A program made the translations under genes and the position numbers. From NCBI GenBank assembly GCA_030403585.1, contig JAUEPE010000024.1, forward strand, positions 1 through 64,000: 64,000 nt of DNA, given 5' to 3'. Positions 26,036 to 34,661 of this stretch are shown in pieces. Source of the stretch: Frankia sp. RB7 (lineage in GTDB: Bacteria; Pseudomonadota; Alphaproteobacteria; Rhizobiales; Xanthobacteraceae). Position 1 is the first letter of the stretch; each line of letters opens with the position of its first letter. The notes beneath the pieces are model-generated. The model was given only the letters and a program-made list of their open reading frames with translations, had not been told where the DNA came from and ran no database searches.

Positions 26036-26260
26036 TCATCCGGCCGCTTTGCCGCGGGCCGGCTCCATCGATGGACGCAGGCCGGCCGCGAGGGCCGAGA
26101 CGGCGTCACTTAAAACTGAATTTGACTGGGGAAGCGGAGCGATCGGGAAAAAAGCCCAATCGAAGCTGGCGGAAGCGGCCTCTAACAGGCCGAGAATGTA
26201 CCGAGCCAGACCATCATCGAGCGCGGAAACGCGATCTGCGAATGCGACGAAATCATGCAA
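26036..26260 (-). CDS. Possible small leader protein of the ABC/MATE exporter operon (74 aa)
   Basis: I do not recognise this ORF. It is supported by an unusually strong ribosome binding site (GGGGAGAG, six bases from the ATG at 26260) and by its stop lying four bases from the ABC exporter start. The 74-aa product is mildly acidic at the N-terminus (MHDFVAFADRVSALDDGLAR), amphipathic in the middle (YILGLLEAASASFDWAFF), and has no cysteine or clear membrane helix. It could be a small regulatory or accessory protein, or a translated leader that couples to the exporter. It may still be chance. Confidence 0.5.
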   Translation of the reverse strand: MHDFVAFADRVSALDDGLARYILGLLEAASASFDWAFFPIAPLPQSNSVLSDAVSALAAGLRPSMEPARGKAAG

Positions 26261-26369
26261 ATCTCTCCCCGGTTCGATTGAATGAGGTGCGTTTTATAAA
26301 TGTGTGATTCGTGATTTGCAACGGGCCCCGCGCGAGATCACGGACGAGTGTTGCATTTTGGTGTAGAGG

Positions 26370-26393
26370 GTCGCCCGTTTCGAGCCGGGCGAC
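26370..26393 (-). terminator. Hairpin after the EmrAB-type operon
   Basis: GTCGCCCG (26370-26377) pairs perfectly with CGGGCGAC (26386-26393) across an eight-base loop. It lies about 20 bp beyond the MFS stop and upstream of the 74-aa ORF, where a terminator between the two minus-strand operons is expected. The following minus-strand sequence is not a clean T-run, so termination strength is uncertain. Confidence 0.5.
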
Positions 26394-26412
26394 AACACCG
26401 CGTGCGTAGCGC

Positions 26413-27999
26413 TTAGTGCGCGTCGCCGCCGGCGCCGAACGGCGAAGCCGGCTTCTTCAACAGCATGACCAGGAGGCTGAGGCTCAGATAGAACAACGTC
26501 AGAATGAAGAACGCGTCGCCAAAGCTCATCACCACGGCCTGGCGGTGCACGATCTGGCTGAGCTGCTTCATCGCCATCAGCGTCGAGTCCCCAAGCCCCT
26601 GAAACTTCTGCTGGAGCATGGTCAGGGTTTCGGTCGCCGTAGCATTGCCCCAATGCACGCGCTCCTGAAGGCGGCTGATGTGCAGGTCGGCGCGATCGTT
26701 GAGCACGGTGTTAATGACGGCGAGCCCGACCGCACCACCGAGATTGCGCATCAGGTTGAACAGGCCGCTCGCATTCTTCACCTTGTCAGGCGGTAGCGTG
26801 CCGAGCGCGATGTTGTTGGTCGGCACCATCGCGAACATCATGCCCACGCCGCGCAGGATCTGCGGGATCAGGAGCTCGTAGAAATCGTAGTCGCGCGTGA
26901 TCCAGGTCATCTGGTAGGAGCCGATCGCGAACACGATCAGGCCGAACGCGATCATGTAGCGCATGTCGAGGCTCGCCATCAGCCGGCCGACCAGCGGCGC
27001 GACCAGGAACATGGTGATGCCCGAGACGAACATGGTTTCGCCGATCATCAGCGCGCTGTAGCCGCGCACCTCGGCGAGATAGCGCGGATAGATGTAGGTC
27101 AGGCCGTAGAGGCCGATGCCGATGCAGAATTGCAGCATAGAGCCGACCGCGAAATTGCGGTTGGTGAAGGTGCGCAAATTGACGATCGGCTCGGCAGCCG
27201 TGAAGACGCGGACGAAGAAGGCAACCGCCGAGATGACGCAGATCCAGGCGCAGATCGCCACCGTGGTGTCCTGCAGCCACTCATATTGCGGACCTTCTTC
27301 CAGCACGTATTCCAGCGTGCCGAGGAAGCCTGCCATGAAGATCAGGCCCCACCAGTCGAAGCGGTCGAGCAGCTCGAAATGCGGCTCGTCGAAATCGACC
27401 AGCGCCCACACCCCGAGGGTGATGCCGATGCCGGGCACGACGTTGATGAAGAACAGCCAGTTCCACGACATCAGATCGGTGATGTAGCCGCCGACCGTCG
27501 GGCCGATCGTGGGAGCCAGGGTCGCAACAAGCCCGATGATGGGACCGACGATGTGGAATTTCGAACGCGGGAACACGGTATAGGCCGAGGCGAACACCGT
27601 CGGGATCATGCCGGCGCCGAGAAAGCCCTGGAGTGCGCGCCAGAGGATCATCTCCTCGATGGTCGTGGCGAAGCCGCAGAGCAGGCTCGAAATCGTGAAG
27701 CCGGCCGCCGAGATCGCAAAAAGCAGCCGCGTGCCGAAAGCGCGCGACAGGAATCCCGACAGCGGGATCGCGATCACTTCGGCGATCAGATAGGCGGTCT
27801 GGACCCAGGAGACTTCGCTCGAGCTCGCCGACAGGCCGGCCTGGATTTCGCTCAGGGACGCCGAGACGATCTGGATGTCCAGGATCGACATGAACATCCC
27901 GAACACCATGATGATGAAGGCGAACAGCCGCTTCGGCGCAATGCGCTCAGAATCGGCGGCCGCCATCATGGCAGGTGAAGCAGTCGTGGCGTTCGCCAT
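26413..27999 (-). CDS. MFS multidrug transporter, DHA2/EmrB type
   Basis: The 528-aa protein has the 14 membrane segments of the DHA2 drug:H+ antiporters. It carries the N-terminal motif FGMFMSILDIQIVSASLSEI with its Asp, SEVSWVQTAYLIAEVIAIP, and the motif C region in FSAYTVFPR and GPTVGGYI. With its adaptor HlyD protein it would expel toxic compounds across the envelope through an outer-membrane channel; none is encoded nearby. The ATG follows GAGG at a good distance. It is the second gene of the HlyD-MFS operon, 27 bp after HlyD. Confidence 0.95.
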   Translation of the reverse strand: MANATTASPAMMAAADSERIAPKRLFAFIIMVFGMFMSILDIQIVSASLSEIQAGLSASSSEVSWVQTAYLIAEVIAIPLSGFLSRAFGTRLLFAISAAGFTISSLLCGFATTIEEMILWRALQGFLGAGMIPTVFASAYTVFPRSKFHIVGPIIGLVATLAPTIGPTVGGYITDLMSWNWLFFINVVPGIGITLGVWALVDFDEPHFELLDRFDWWGLIFMAGFLGTLEYVLEEGPQYEWLQDTTVAICAWICVISAVAFFVRVFTAAEPIVNLRTFTNRNFAVGSMLQFCIGIGLYGLTYIYPRYLAEVRGYSALMIGETMFVSGITMFLVAPLVGRLMASLDMRYMIAFGLIVFAIGSYQMTWITRDYDFYELLIPQILRGVGMMFAMVPTNNIALGTLPPDKVKNASGLFNLMRNLGGAVGLAVINTVLNDRADLHISRLQERVHWGNATATETLTMLQQKFQGLGDSTLMAMKQLSQIVHRQAVVMSFGDAFFILTLFYLSLSLLVMLLKKPASPFGAGGDAH

Positions 28000-28026
28000 G
28001 GTCTGACCTCGTAGCGCTGTTGGCGC

Positions 28027-29334
28027 TTACTGCGGATGGATCATGGTGGGGTCGTCGAGATCGATCTCGCTGTCGGCGTCGGCGGCACCCTTGTTGGTGT
28101 CGACCGTCGCGTAGATCGACATGCCCGCGCGGAGCATATTCTGCTTCGCAACCGCCTTCGGCACGCGAATGCGGACCGGCACGCGCTGCACGATCTTGGT
28201 GAAGTTGCCGGTGGCGTTGTCAGGCGGCAGCAACGTGAACACCGAGCCGGAGCCCGCCGCGATGCTATCGACGACGCCGGAGAATTTGCGCATGCCGTAG
28301 GCATCGACCTTGATCGTCACCGGCTGACCGGGACGAATGCGCTTGAGCTGCGTTTCCTTGAAATTGGCGTCGATATAGACGTCGTCGAGCGGCACGACAT
28401 TGCCTAGGCGCTGGCCGACGGCAATGAAGTCGCCGGCGCTGACGAGGCGGTTGGAGAAGATGCCGTCGACCGGCGCGCGCACTGCCGTGAAAGAGAGGTC
28501 GCGTTCGGCCTTGGCGAGTGTGGTCTTGAGTTCGGCAAGCTGCGCCTGGGCTTCGGCCTGCTGCGCCTTGGCGACATCGACGTTGCTCACCGCAACGTCG
28601 TAGGCGGCCTGCCCGGCCTTGACCGCGGCGGCGCCCTGATCGCGACCAGCTTCCGAGGTCTCGAAAGTCGCGCGCGAGGCAAAGCCCTTGTTGCTCAGCG
28701 CCTGCTGGCGCTCATAGTCGAGATCGGCGCGCTTGAGGCCTGCCTCGGCCGAGACAAGCTGCGCCTGGGCCTGCGCGACCTGGCTGTCGAGCGCCGCGAT
28801 CTGGCGGCCGATGCGGTCGATAGTGGCCTGCTGGGTCGCGATCCGGGTCGTGGCCGCGTCGACGGCGATCTTGTAGTCGCCGTCATCGATGCGCAACACG
28901 GTGTCGCCGGCATGCACCAGCGTGTTGTCACCGGCCAGGATCGAGGAGATATGGCCAGCCACGCGCGCGCCCAGCATGGTGTTGTTGGCGCGGACATAAG
29001 CGTCGTCTGTGGACACGTAGAAGCGCCCGACCAGCGTGTAGTAGCCGGTATAGCCTGCCGCCGCGAGCGCCAGCACGAGGCCGATGCCCATCATGACGAA
29101 TTTCCGCTTGCCGGATTTTGGTGCGGCAGCGGCGGGGGCGGTCGGAGCCGGCTTGTCGGTCACGGGCTTCTCCGGCGCCTCGCTGGTGCGGCGCTTGGTT
29201 TCTTCGGCCACATGAGACCTTAGCTGTTCGGCGAGGACTGCGGATGTCCCGGTCGCAGCTTCACCGTCCGCCGTCGTCGTCTCCACCGCCTCCTGACGAA
29301 GGACGCGCGCAGCCTGGTCTCTCGATGTGGCCAT
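28027..29334 (-). CDS. HlyD family membrane-fusion protein, EmrA type
   Basis: The 435-aa periplasmic adaptor has a long, hydrophilic cytoplasmic N-terminus (1-77) and one membrane helix (about 78-100). Next comes the biotinyl-lipoyl hybrid STDDAYVRANNTMLGARVAGHI, then a coiled-coil hairpin (about 155-270, rich in Ala/Gln) and the second lipoyl half FTAVRAPVDGIFSNRLVSAG. It bridges the MFS pump to the outer membrane. I took the ATG at 29334; an upstream in-frame start at 29412 would lie inside the TetR operator. It is expected to be repressed by the divergent TetR regulator. Confidence 0.93.
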   Translation of the reverse strand: MATSRDQAARVLRQEAVETTTADGEAATGTSAVLAEQLRSHVAEETKRRTSEAPEKPVTDKPAPTAPAAAAPKSGKRKFVMMGIGLVLALAAAGYTGYYTLVGRFYVSTDDAYVRANNTMLGARVAGHISSILAGDNTLVHAGDTVLRIDDGDYKIAVDAATTRIATQQATIDRIGRQIAALDSQVAQAQAQLVSAEAGLKRADLDYERQQALSNKGFASRATFETSEAGRDQGAAAVKAGQAAYDVAVSNVDVAKAQQAEAQAQLAELKTTLAKAERDLSFTAVRAPVDGIFSNRLVSAGDFIAVGQRLGNVVPLDDVYIDANFKETQLKRIRPGQPVTIKVDAYGMRKFSGVVDSIAAGSGSVFTLLPPDNATGNFTKIVQRVPVRIRVPKAVAKQNMLRAGMSIYATVDTNKGAADADSEIDLDDPTMIHPQ

Positions 29335-29410
29335 AAAGGCCTCCCCAATAAAAATGCGACCCGGGGCAGCCGTCGTACGGCCGCTGTCCCGTTCACCCAT
29401 CCCAAATACC

Positions 29411-29433
29411 ATTGACCGAACGGTTCGGTCAAT
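29411..29433. promoter_or_regulatory. TetR operator: perfect 23-bp palindrome
   Basis: ATTGACCGAAC-G-GTTCGGTCAAT is a perfect inverted repeat with 11-bp arms and a one-base centre. It lies between the divergent HlyD (start 29334) and TetR (start 29532) genes. The GACCG-N-CGGTC core is the typical form of an AcrR/TetR operator. It probably covers the pump promoter and gives repression that an exported drug would lift. The palindrome is seen directly; the binding protein is inferred from position. Confidence 0.88.
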
Positions 29434-29531
29434 ATACTTAATATTCCCGGGCCGGACCCTACTGGCTCGAATCCTTTATTTACGTTTCATAGTCCAAGCC
29501 CCGGTCCGAAACCTTCCGAGACCCTAAACCA

Positions 29532-30167
29532 ATGGTTGCACCCAACCGCGAACAACTGCACGCCCTCCCGGACGAGGACAGCTCCAAGCGGCGCCAGATC
29601 CTGGCCGGCGCCCGTAAGGTGTTCATGGATTTGGGTTTTGACGGCGCCAGCATGGGCGAGATCGCGCGTGCCGCCGGCGTCTCCAAGGGCACGCTCTACG
29701 TTTACTTCGCCGACAAGAGCGCGCTGTTCGAAGCGATCCTCGAGGAGGAGGCGCTGTTTCACGGCCAGGTCGTGTTCAATTTCGACCCCGCGCGCGACGC
29801 CGAGACGACCTTGAAGGATTTCGGCCAGGCCTATCTGCATCTGCTCTGCCGGCCCGGCGGCGGATCGGCGATCCGCACCGTGATGGCGATTGCCGAGCGC
29901 ATGCCCGACGTCGGCAAACGCTATTATTTCTGCGTGCTGGACAAGACCATCAGCCGGCTGTCCGAATATCTCACAGCCCATGTCGGCCCCGGCGATCTCG
30001 CGATCGACGATTGCGACCTGGCCGCCTCGCAGTTCATGGAACTGTGCAAGGCCTCGCTCTTCCTGCCTTTCGTCTTCCAGGCCGCACCGCCGCCGTCGGA
30101 ACAGCGCATGATCGAAGTGATCGACAGCGCGACGCGGATGTTTCTGGCCGCGTACAAGGCGAAGTAG
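29532..30167 (+). CDS. TetR/AcrR family transcriptional repressor
   Basis: The 211-aa protein has a classic TetR N-terminal HTH (about 20-66): RQILAGARKVFMDLGFDG, MGEIARAAGVSKGTLYVYFADK, FEAIL. The C-terminal region is a helical ligand-binding domain of the TetR_C (AefR-like) sort, with a conserved CKASLFLPFVFQ stretch. It is divergent from the HlyD-MFS operon and most likely represses it, and itself, through the palindrome at 29411-29433. The ATG at 29532 is the only sensible start. Confidence 0.93.
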   Translation: MVAPNREQLHALPDEDSSKRRQILAGARKVFMDLGFDGASMGEIARAAGVSKGTLYVYFADKSALFEAILEEEALFHGQVVFNFDPARDAETTLKDFGQAYLHLLCRPGGGSAIRTVMAIAERMPDVGKRYYFCVLDKTISRLSEYLTAHVGPGDLAIDDCDLAASQFMELCKASLFLPFVFQAAPPPSEQRMIEVIDSATRMFLAAYKAK

Positions 30168-30221
30168 CGGCGGCAGGCCACGCGTTGCGCATGCGGTTCG
30201 CCCCGCATTATATTGGGCGCC

Positions 30222-30560
30222 ATGTCCCGTGATCTTCGCCCGCCGGTCGATATCCTCCATTACGAGATCGTTCAGGAACAGGCCTCCGCGCTTGGGCGGA
30301 TGGGCCGCACGCTCGAACAGGCGCTCGGGGAATTGCGCGCGTTCGACGCCGCGCACGCGGCGCCGGAGATACCGGCCGCGCTACAGCCGGCCAGGCGCAA
30401 GCTGGTGATGGCCGCCGGCCAGGCGCTCTGGATGTTGGTGGTGCAACGCGAGGCAACCGGTCTGCGCGACAGCCGCCACATCATGCGGACCTACAACGTC
30501 CCCGGCGAGGTGCAGCTATGCATGGGCATCGTTCCCGCACCGTCGAAGCCGGCGTTGTAA
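30222..30560 (+). CDS. DUF6665-like small conserved protein
   Basis: This 112-aa soluble protein has no clear motif of known function. Its sequence (LRPPVDILHYEIVQEQASAL, a central helix RMGRTLEQALGELRAF, and a conserved end SRHIMRTYNVPGEVQLCMG) resembles the DUF6665 family found in Bradyrhizobium and relatives, from memory. A TTG at 30213 would add three residues. It follows the TetR gene by about 55 bp on the same strand and may be co-transcribed, but nothing ties it to efflux. Confidence 0.7.
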   Translation: MSRDLRPPVDILHYEIVQEQASALGRMGRTLEQALGELRAFDAAHAAPEIPAALQPARRKLVMAAGQALWMLVVQREATGLRDSRHIMRTYNVPGEVQLCMGIVPAPSKPAL

Positions 30561-30571
30561 AGCAGCGCACG

Positions 30572-31300
30572 CTAGTCGGTCACCTGCTTTCTCAACGCCG
30601 CGAAATCGTTGACGACCATTTTGGTCGAGCCCGTCGAGATGATGCCGTCGTCCTGCAGGCGAGTGAGGATCAAGCTGATCGACTGCCGTGTCGCGCCGAT
30701 CATGCGCGCGAGATTGGCCTGCGTGATGCGGCCAAGCGAAATCGGACCGCTCTCGTCCTGCGCCGCGTTCTCGCACAGCTTGACCAAAAGCAGCACCAGC
30801 CGTTCCGCCGCCTTCTGCCCGGCAAGCGTCTGCGCCAGCATCGAGTAGGTCTCGCCCTTGAAGCCGAGGCACTCGATCAATGCGACCGCGAACGACGGCG
30901 AGTGCGCAATCAGCCGCCGGATTGCATCCTGGTCGAGATGCAGTGCCTCGACCCGTCCGAGCGCACGGGCCGACCAGCTATGGCGGTGATCGCCGAGAAT
31001 GTAGGGCGCGCCGACGAAGTCGCCGGCCTCCCAGGTCGCCAGCATCAGCTCGCGTCCCTGCGTGCCGGCATGGGTGCTTTCGACGATCCCGCTCAGGATG
31101 ATGTGGATGCCGTTCGCCGGTGCCCCCTCTTTCAGAAGGTATTCGCGGTTCTGATAGGTGGCGAGCCTGCCGGTCCGCATCACCAGGTCCAGATCGAGCT
31201 TGTCCAACGCCTTCAACACATAGCGTCCGGTCCCGGGCCTTTGCACCTCGGCGCTCGGCTCACCTGGATCGGGCACCTCATGCGCATGACTGCGCTCCAC
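30572..31300 (-). CDS. Crp/Fnr family transcriptional regulator
   Basis: The 242-aa protein has an N-terminal cyclic-nucleotide-binding-like beta-roll (about 30-145: YLLKEGAPANGIHIILSGIV, TWEAGDFVGAPYILG). The C-terminal winged helix (about 165-235) has the recognition helix ITQANLARMIGATRQSISL. The Fnr-type N-terminal Cys cluster is absent, so it is not an Fnr oxygen sensor; the ligand is unknown. The start is GTG at 31300, supported by AAGGGAGA upstream. It lies 72 bp after the amidase gene on the same strand and may regulate that catabolic operon. Confidence 0.9.
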   Translation of the reverse strand: MERSHAHEVPDPGEPSAEVQRPGTGRYVLKALDKLDLDLVMRTGRLATYQNREYLLKEGAPANGIHIILSGIVESTHAGTQGRELMLATWEAGDFVGAPYILGDHRHSWSARALGRVEALHLDQDAIRRLIAHSPSFAVALIECLGFKGETYSMLAQTLAGQKAAERLVLLLVKLCENAAQDESGPISLGRITQANLARMIGATRQSISLILTRLQDDGIISTGSTKMVVNDFAALRKQVTD

Positions 31301-31372
31301 AATCGGTCTCCCTTCGAGTGACGGCTCGAAGGCTAGGAGGTCTCCGGTCGGATTGCAACGCGCCGCAAATGC

Positions 31373-32776
31373 TCAAGGCTGGGCTACCGCTCCCATGAAT
31401 GCGCAAGCGAGGTCGGTGAGCAGTCGCTCCCGGCCGGCCGGCGCCAGAAACGTGACGCCATAGGGCACGCCCGCCCCGGTGATCGCATTCGGGACCGCGA
31501 TCGCGGCGAGCCCAAGCGGATTGGCGTAGTTGGTGTAGTAGCCGTTGTTGAAATTGGCCGTCAGCGGGTCCCGCGCGACGTCGTCGATCCTGAGCACGGT
31601 TCCGACCGTCGGCACGACCAGCGCATCATGGACTTGCCAGAAATCGCGCAGCGAGCGCTGGACCTCCTTGACCTCGTAGAGCGCGCGGTAGGCCTCTGCT
31701 GCGGTAAACTTCCGGCTGCCGATGACGAGATCGCGGACGACCTTGACGCCGGCATCTGGATTGGCGTCGAGGAACTCACCGACCGAAACATCCCGCTCGG
31801 CGAGGAACGATCCGAAGAACATCAAATCGTTGATCGATGTGAATGGTGAGAAATCGGCGGAAGCGATCGACATGTCGAGCTGTTGCAACTTGCGAAGCCC
31901 ACTGGCGAACAGCCTCTCCGTCTCCTCGTTGCCGAAGAATTTGAGCTGGTCCGCACGAGGTGTTGCGATACGAAGTGGCCGTGACGGAGCAGCTTGCTCC
32001 TTCCAGCCGTCAAAATCGATCGGCGAAAAGCAGTCCTCGGGATCGCGGCGCGCCAGCACGCGATAGACGTCATAGCCGTCGCCCGGCTCCCGTGTGTAGA
32101 GCGAGATGGTGTCGAAGCTTCGGCAGGCATAGACCATGCCGCGCTGGCTGAAGGCGCCGGGCGCCGGCTTGAAGCCGGTGACGCCACAATAGGACGCCGG
32201 CACCCTGCCCGATCCGCCGGTATCGGTGCCGAAGGCAAAGGACGACGTGCCGGTTGCGACCGACACCGCCGCGCCGGAGCTGGAGCCGCCGGGAATGTAG
32301 GCCGGATTGTGCGGGTTGCGCGCGATGCCATAAGGCGACCGCACGCCGACGAGACCGGTTGCGAACTGGTCCATGTTGGTCTTGCCCACATAGATCGCGC
32401 CGGCAGCGACGGCATCGGCGACAGCCGGGCTCGTCTCCCTGGCGACATAGGCGAACTCCGGGCAGGCCGAGGTTGTCTGCTCGCCCGCGACGTCGATGCA
32501 ATCCTTGACCGAGAATACGAGGCCATAGAGCGGCAGCTGGTCAATCTCACCGAGACGCGCATCGAGGCCGCGTGCGGCGGCCACGACGCTCTCCGGATTC
32601 GCAGTCGAGATCCAGACACCGCTCTGGTCGGCATCCCCCAGCCGCGACAGCACGTGAGCGACCACATCGGACGGCTTGAGCACACCGCTGCGATAGGCAG
32701 CGCGGAGGTGACGAGGCGCGAGATTCATGTCTGTGCTCACGGGGCGAGGTATGCCGGCGGATAAACCCGCCGGCAT
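31373..32776 (-). CDS. Amidase-signature enzyme, AtzF/allophanate hydrolase-like
   Basis: This is an amidase-signature hydrolase with the Ser-cisSer-Lys triad visible: Lys91 in FSVKDCID, cis-Ser about 166 in PGGSSSGAAVSVA, and the nucleophile Ser189 in FGTDTGGSGRVPAS. The N-terminus (LRAAYRSGVLKPSDVV) and C-terminus (YYTNYANPLGLAAIAVPN) match allophanate hydrolases. The protein has only the amidase half (467 aa), without the C-terminal CO2-releasing domain, so the substrate may be a different amide or ureide. The ATG at 32776 is six bases after the binding-protein stop. An alternative start is 32728. Confidence 0.88.
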   Translation of the reverse strand: MPAGLSAGIPRPVSTDMNLAPRHLRAAYRSGVLKPSDVVAHVLSRLGDADQSGVWISTANPESVVAAARGLDARLGEIDQLPLYGLVFSVKDCIDVAGEQTTSACPEFAYVARETSPAVADAVAAGAIYVGKTNMDQFATGLVGVRSPYGIARNPHNPAYIPGGSSSGAAVSVATGTSSFAFGTDTGGSGRVPASYCGVTGFKPAPGAFSQRGMVYACRSFDTISLYTREPGDGYDVYRVLARRDPEDCFSPIDFDGWKEQAAPSRPLRIATPRADQLKFFGNEETERLFASGLRKLQQLDMSIASADFSPFTSINDLMFFGSFLAERDVSVGEFLDANPDAGVKVVRDLVIGSRKFTAAEAYRALYEVKEVQRSLRDFWQVHDALVVPTVGTVLRIDDVARDPLTANFNNGYYTNYANPLGLAAIAVPNAITGAGVPYGVTFLAPAGRERLLTDLACAFMGAVAQP

Positions 32777-32782
32777 TGGGCT

Positions 32783-33793
32783 TCAATGGCCGACCACCTT
32801 CTCGATATACGAGGGCTGGATGAAGGCTTCGAAATCAGCACGCGGCAGCAGTTTCGGCAAACGCTCCTGTTTCACCAGGAAGTCGGCGGTAGACACCAGA
32901 GTATCGACGAACTTGCCCTTCTTCGCGGACGTGCCGAGATACTCCTCGATGAGCTGCTTGTTGCAGGGGACCATCCCGGTGCCCTTCATCATGCGCGTCG
33001 CATCTTCGAGCGGCAGCGACAGCTCCTCCGCGATGATCTCGGCCGTCTTCTCCGGATTCTTCAGCCAGAAGTCGATGCCTTCGCACTCAGCCTTGACGAA
33101 CTTCTCGACATAGGAGGGATATTTATCCGCGAACGCATTCATGACGACGCCGATGTCCCAGGTCGGGTAACCGCGCTTGGCCATCTCGCCCGAGGTGATG
33201 AGTATCTTGCCGCCGTTCTTCACCGCCTTGTCGAGATTAGGTTCCCAGAACCATGCGGCATCAATGTCGCCGCGCAGCCAGGCCGCCGCGATGTCCGACG
33301 GTGCGAGGTCTAAAATCTTCATCGAGGCGGGATCGACGCCCTCGTCCTTCAGCGCCTGGAGCAGCAGGTAATGCGTGGTCGAGCCGAACGGCGCCGCCAC
33401 CGTCTTGCCCTTGAGGTCCTTGAGCGAGGTGATGTTCTTGTCGGTGCGGACCACCATCGCCTCGACATAGTCGAGCATGTTGATGACCAGGATACCCTTG
33501 ATCGGAAGTGCCCGCGTCGCACCAATCGCGGTCGGCGGATTGCCAAGGCCGCCGAAATCGACGTCGTTGCCGGCGATCGCGCGCAGCATGTCGCCGCCGC
33601 CGCCAACCTTGACGTATTTGATGTCGACACCCGGCATCTCCTTGGCGAGCAGCCCGAGATGCTTTGTCACGAGTTGCGCGTTCACCAGGTTCAGATAGCC
33701 AACGGTCACTTTCGCCGGCTTGTCCTCGGCGTGCGCCGTGGCCGTCAACGCCATGGTCACAACCGCGAGCATGGCAACAAGTCTCTTCATCAT
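32783..33793 (-). CDS. ABC transporter periplasmic substrate-binding protein, TauA/SsuA/NMT1 type
   Basis: The 336-aa protein has an N-terminal signal peptide (MMKRLVAMLAVVTMALTATAHA, cleaved near 22). It then has an NMT1/SsuA-like periplasmic domain: VTVGYLNLVNAQL, LRAIAGNDVDFGGLGNPP, LKGKTVAAPFGSTTHYLL, LRGDIDAAWFWEPNL. This group binds taurine, sulfonates, nitrate or pyrimidine-like compounds. The neighbouring amidase and M20 peptidase suggest an amide- or peptide-like nitrogen compound. GAGGAG precedes the start. It is the third gene of the M20-permease-binding protein-amidase operon. Confidence 0.92.
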   Translation of the reverse strand: MMKRLVAMLAVVTMALTATAHAEDKPAKVTVGYLNLVNAQLVTKHLGLLAKEMPGVDIKYVKVGGGGDMLRAIAGNDVDFGGLGNPPTAIGATRALPIKGILVINMLDYVEAMVVRTDKNITSLKDLKGKTVAAPFGSTTHYLLLQALKDEGVDPASMKILDLAPSDIAAAWLRGDIDAAWFWEPNLDKAVKNGGKILITSGEMAKRGYPTWDIGVVMNAFADKYPSYVEKFVKAECEGIDFWLKNPEKTAEIIAEELSLPLEDATRMMKGTGMVPCNKQLIEEYLGTSAKKGKFVDTLVSTADFLVKQERLPKLLPRADFEAFIQPSYIEKVVGH

Positions 33794-33821
33794 ATCGATC
33801 TCCTCTTGATCAGGACTGGAC

Positions 33822-34661
33822 TCAGGCCCACGGCATCAACAGTTTCGCGATGCCGCGCATAATGAGGTCGAGCAAGACGCCGGTGAGGCCGAGCACGATC
33901 AGGCCCATGATCACGACGTCAGACAGCAAAAACTTTGCGGCATCCCAGATCATCCAGCCGATGCCGGCGGAGGCCGCGACGATCTCGGCAGCAACCAGAA
34001 CGGTGTAGGTGAAGCCGAGCGAGATGCGCATGCCCGCGAGGATCAACGGCCCCGCCGCCGGCAGGTAGACGTGAAACAGCAGATGACGCCGGGTTGCGCC
34101 AAGCGACTGCGCGGCGCGCACATAGACGGGATCGACGCTGGTGACGGCCTGGATCGTCGAAATGACGATGCCCGGCAGGCCGGCGAGGAACAGCAGCGAC
34201 AGCTTCGAGCTCTCGCCGATGCCGAGCCACATCACCAGCAGCGTATAAAGCCCGAGCGGCGGCAGCGGCCGGTAGAATTCGATCAACGGATTGAGCAGTG
34301 CACGGGCATTGCGCGACACGCCCATGAGCACGCCAAGCGGGATGCCGACGAGGCACGCCAGCGTGAACGCCGTGAGGATGCGATAGAGGCTGGCGCCGAG
34401 ATGCTGGAGTAGCGTCGCGCCTTGATAACCCCTGGTCATCGTCTTGATGAACGCGGCCCACACCGCTTGCGGCTTCGGCAGAAACAGCTCGTTGGCCCAG
34501 CCCATGTCGGTGACCAGGGTCCACGTCGCCAGGAGCAGCGCCACGGTCAGCGACGACAACAGGAAAGAGCGCGAAATCTTTGGAAGCCTCCGCCTCAGAT
34601 GGCCCCGTCGCGTACGATCCGCGGAGATTGGAATAGCCATGGGGCTCGCCTCGACGCTCAT
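33822..34661 (-). CDS. ABC transporter permease, TauC/SsuC type
   Basis: The 279-aa inner-membrane protein has about six helices and the permease coupling loop APOSITION-equivalent region SLGATRRHLLFHVYLPAAGP, the EAA-type site that contacts an ATPase. It pairs with the downstream binding protein. Its ATG overlaps the M20 peptidase stop (ATGA, 34658-34661), so the operon is translationally coupled. No ATPase gene is found in this operon or elsewhere in the window with matching architecture, so it must borrow one. Confidence 0.92.
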   Translation of the reverse strand: MSVEASPMAIPISADRTRRGHLRRRLPKISRSFLLSSLTVALLLATWTLVTDMGWANELFLPKPQAVWAAFIKTMTRGYQGATLLQHLGASLYRILTAFTLACLVGIPLGVLMGVSRNARALLNPLIEFYRPLPPLGLYTLLVMWLGIGESSKLSLLFLAGLPGIVISTIQAVTSVDPVYVRAAQSLGATRRHLLFHVYLPAAGPLILAGMRISLGFTYTVLVAAEIVAASAGIGWMIWDAAKFLLSDVVIMGLIVLGLTGVLLDLIMRGIAKLLMPWA

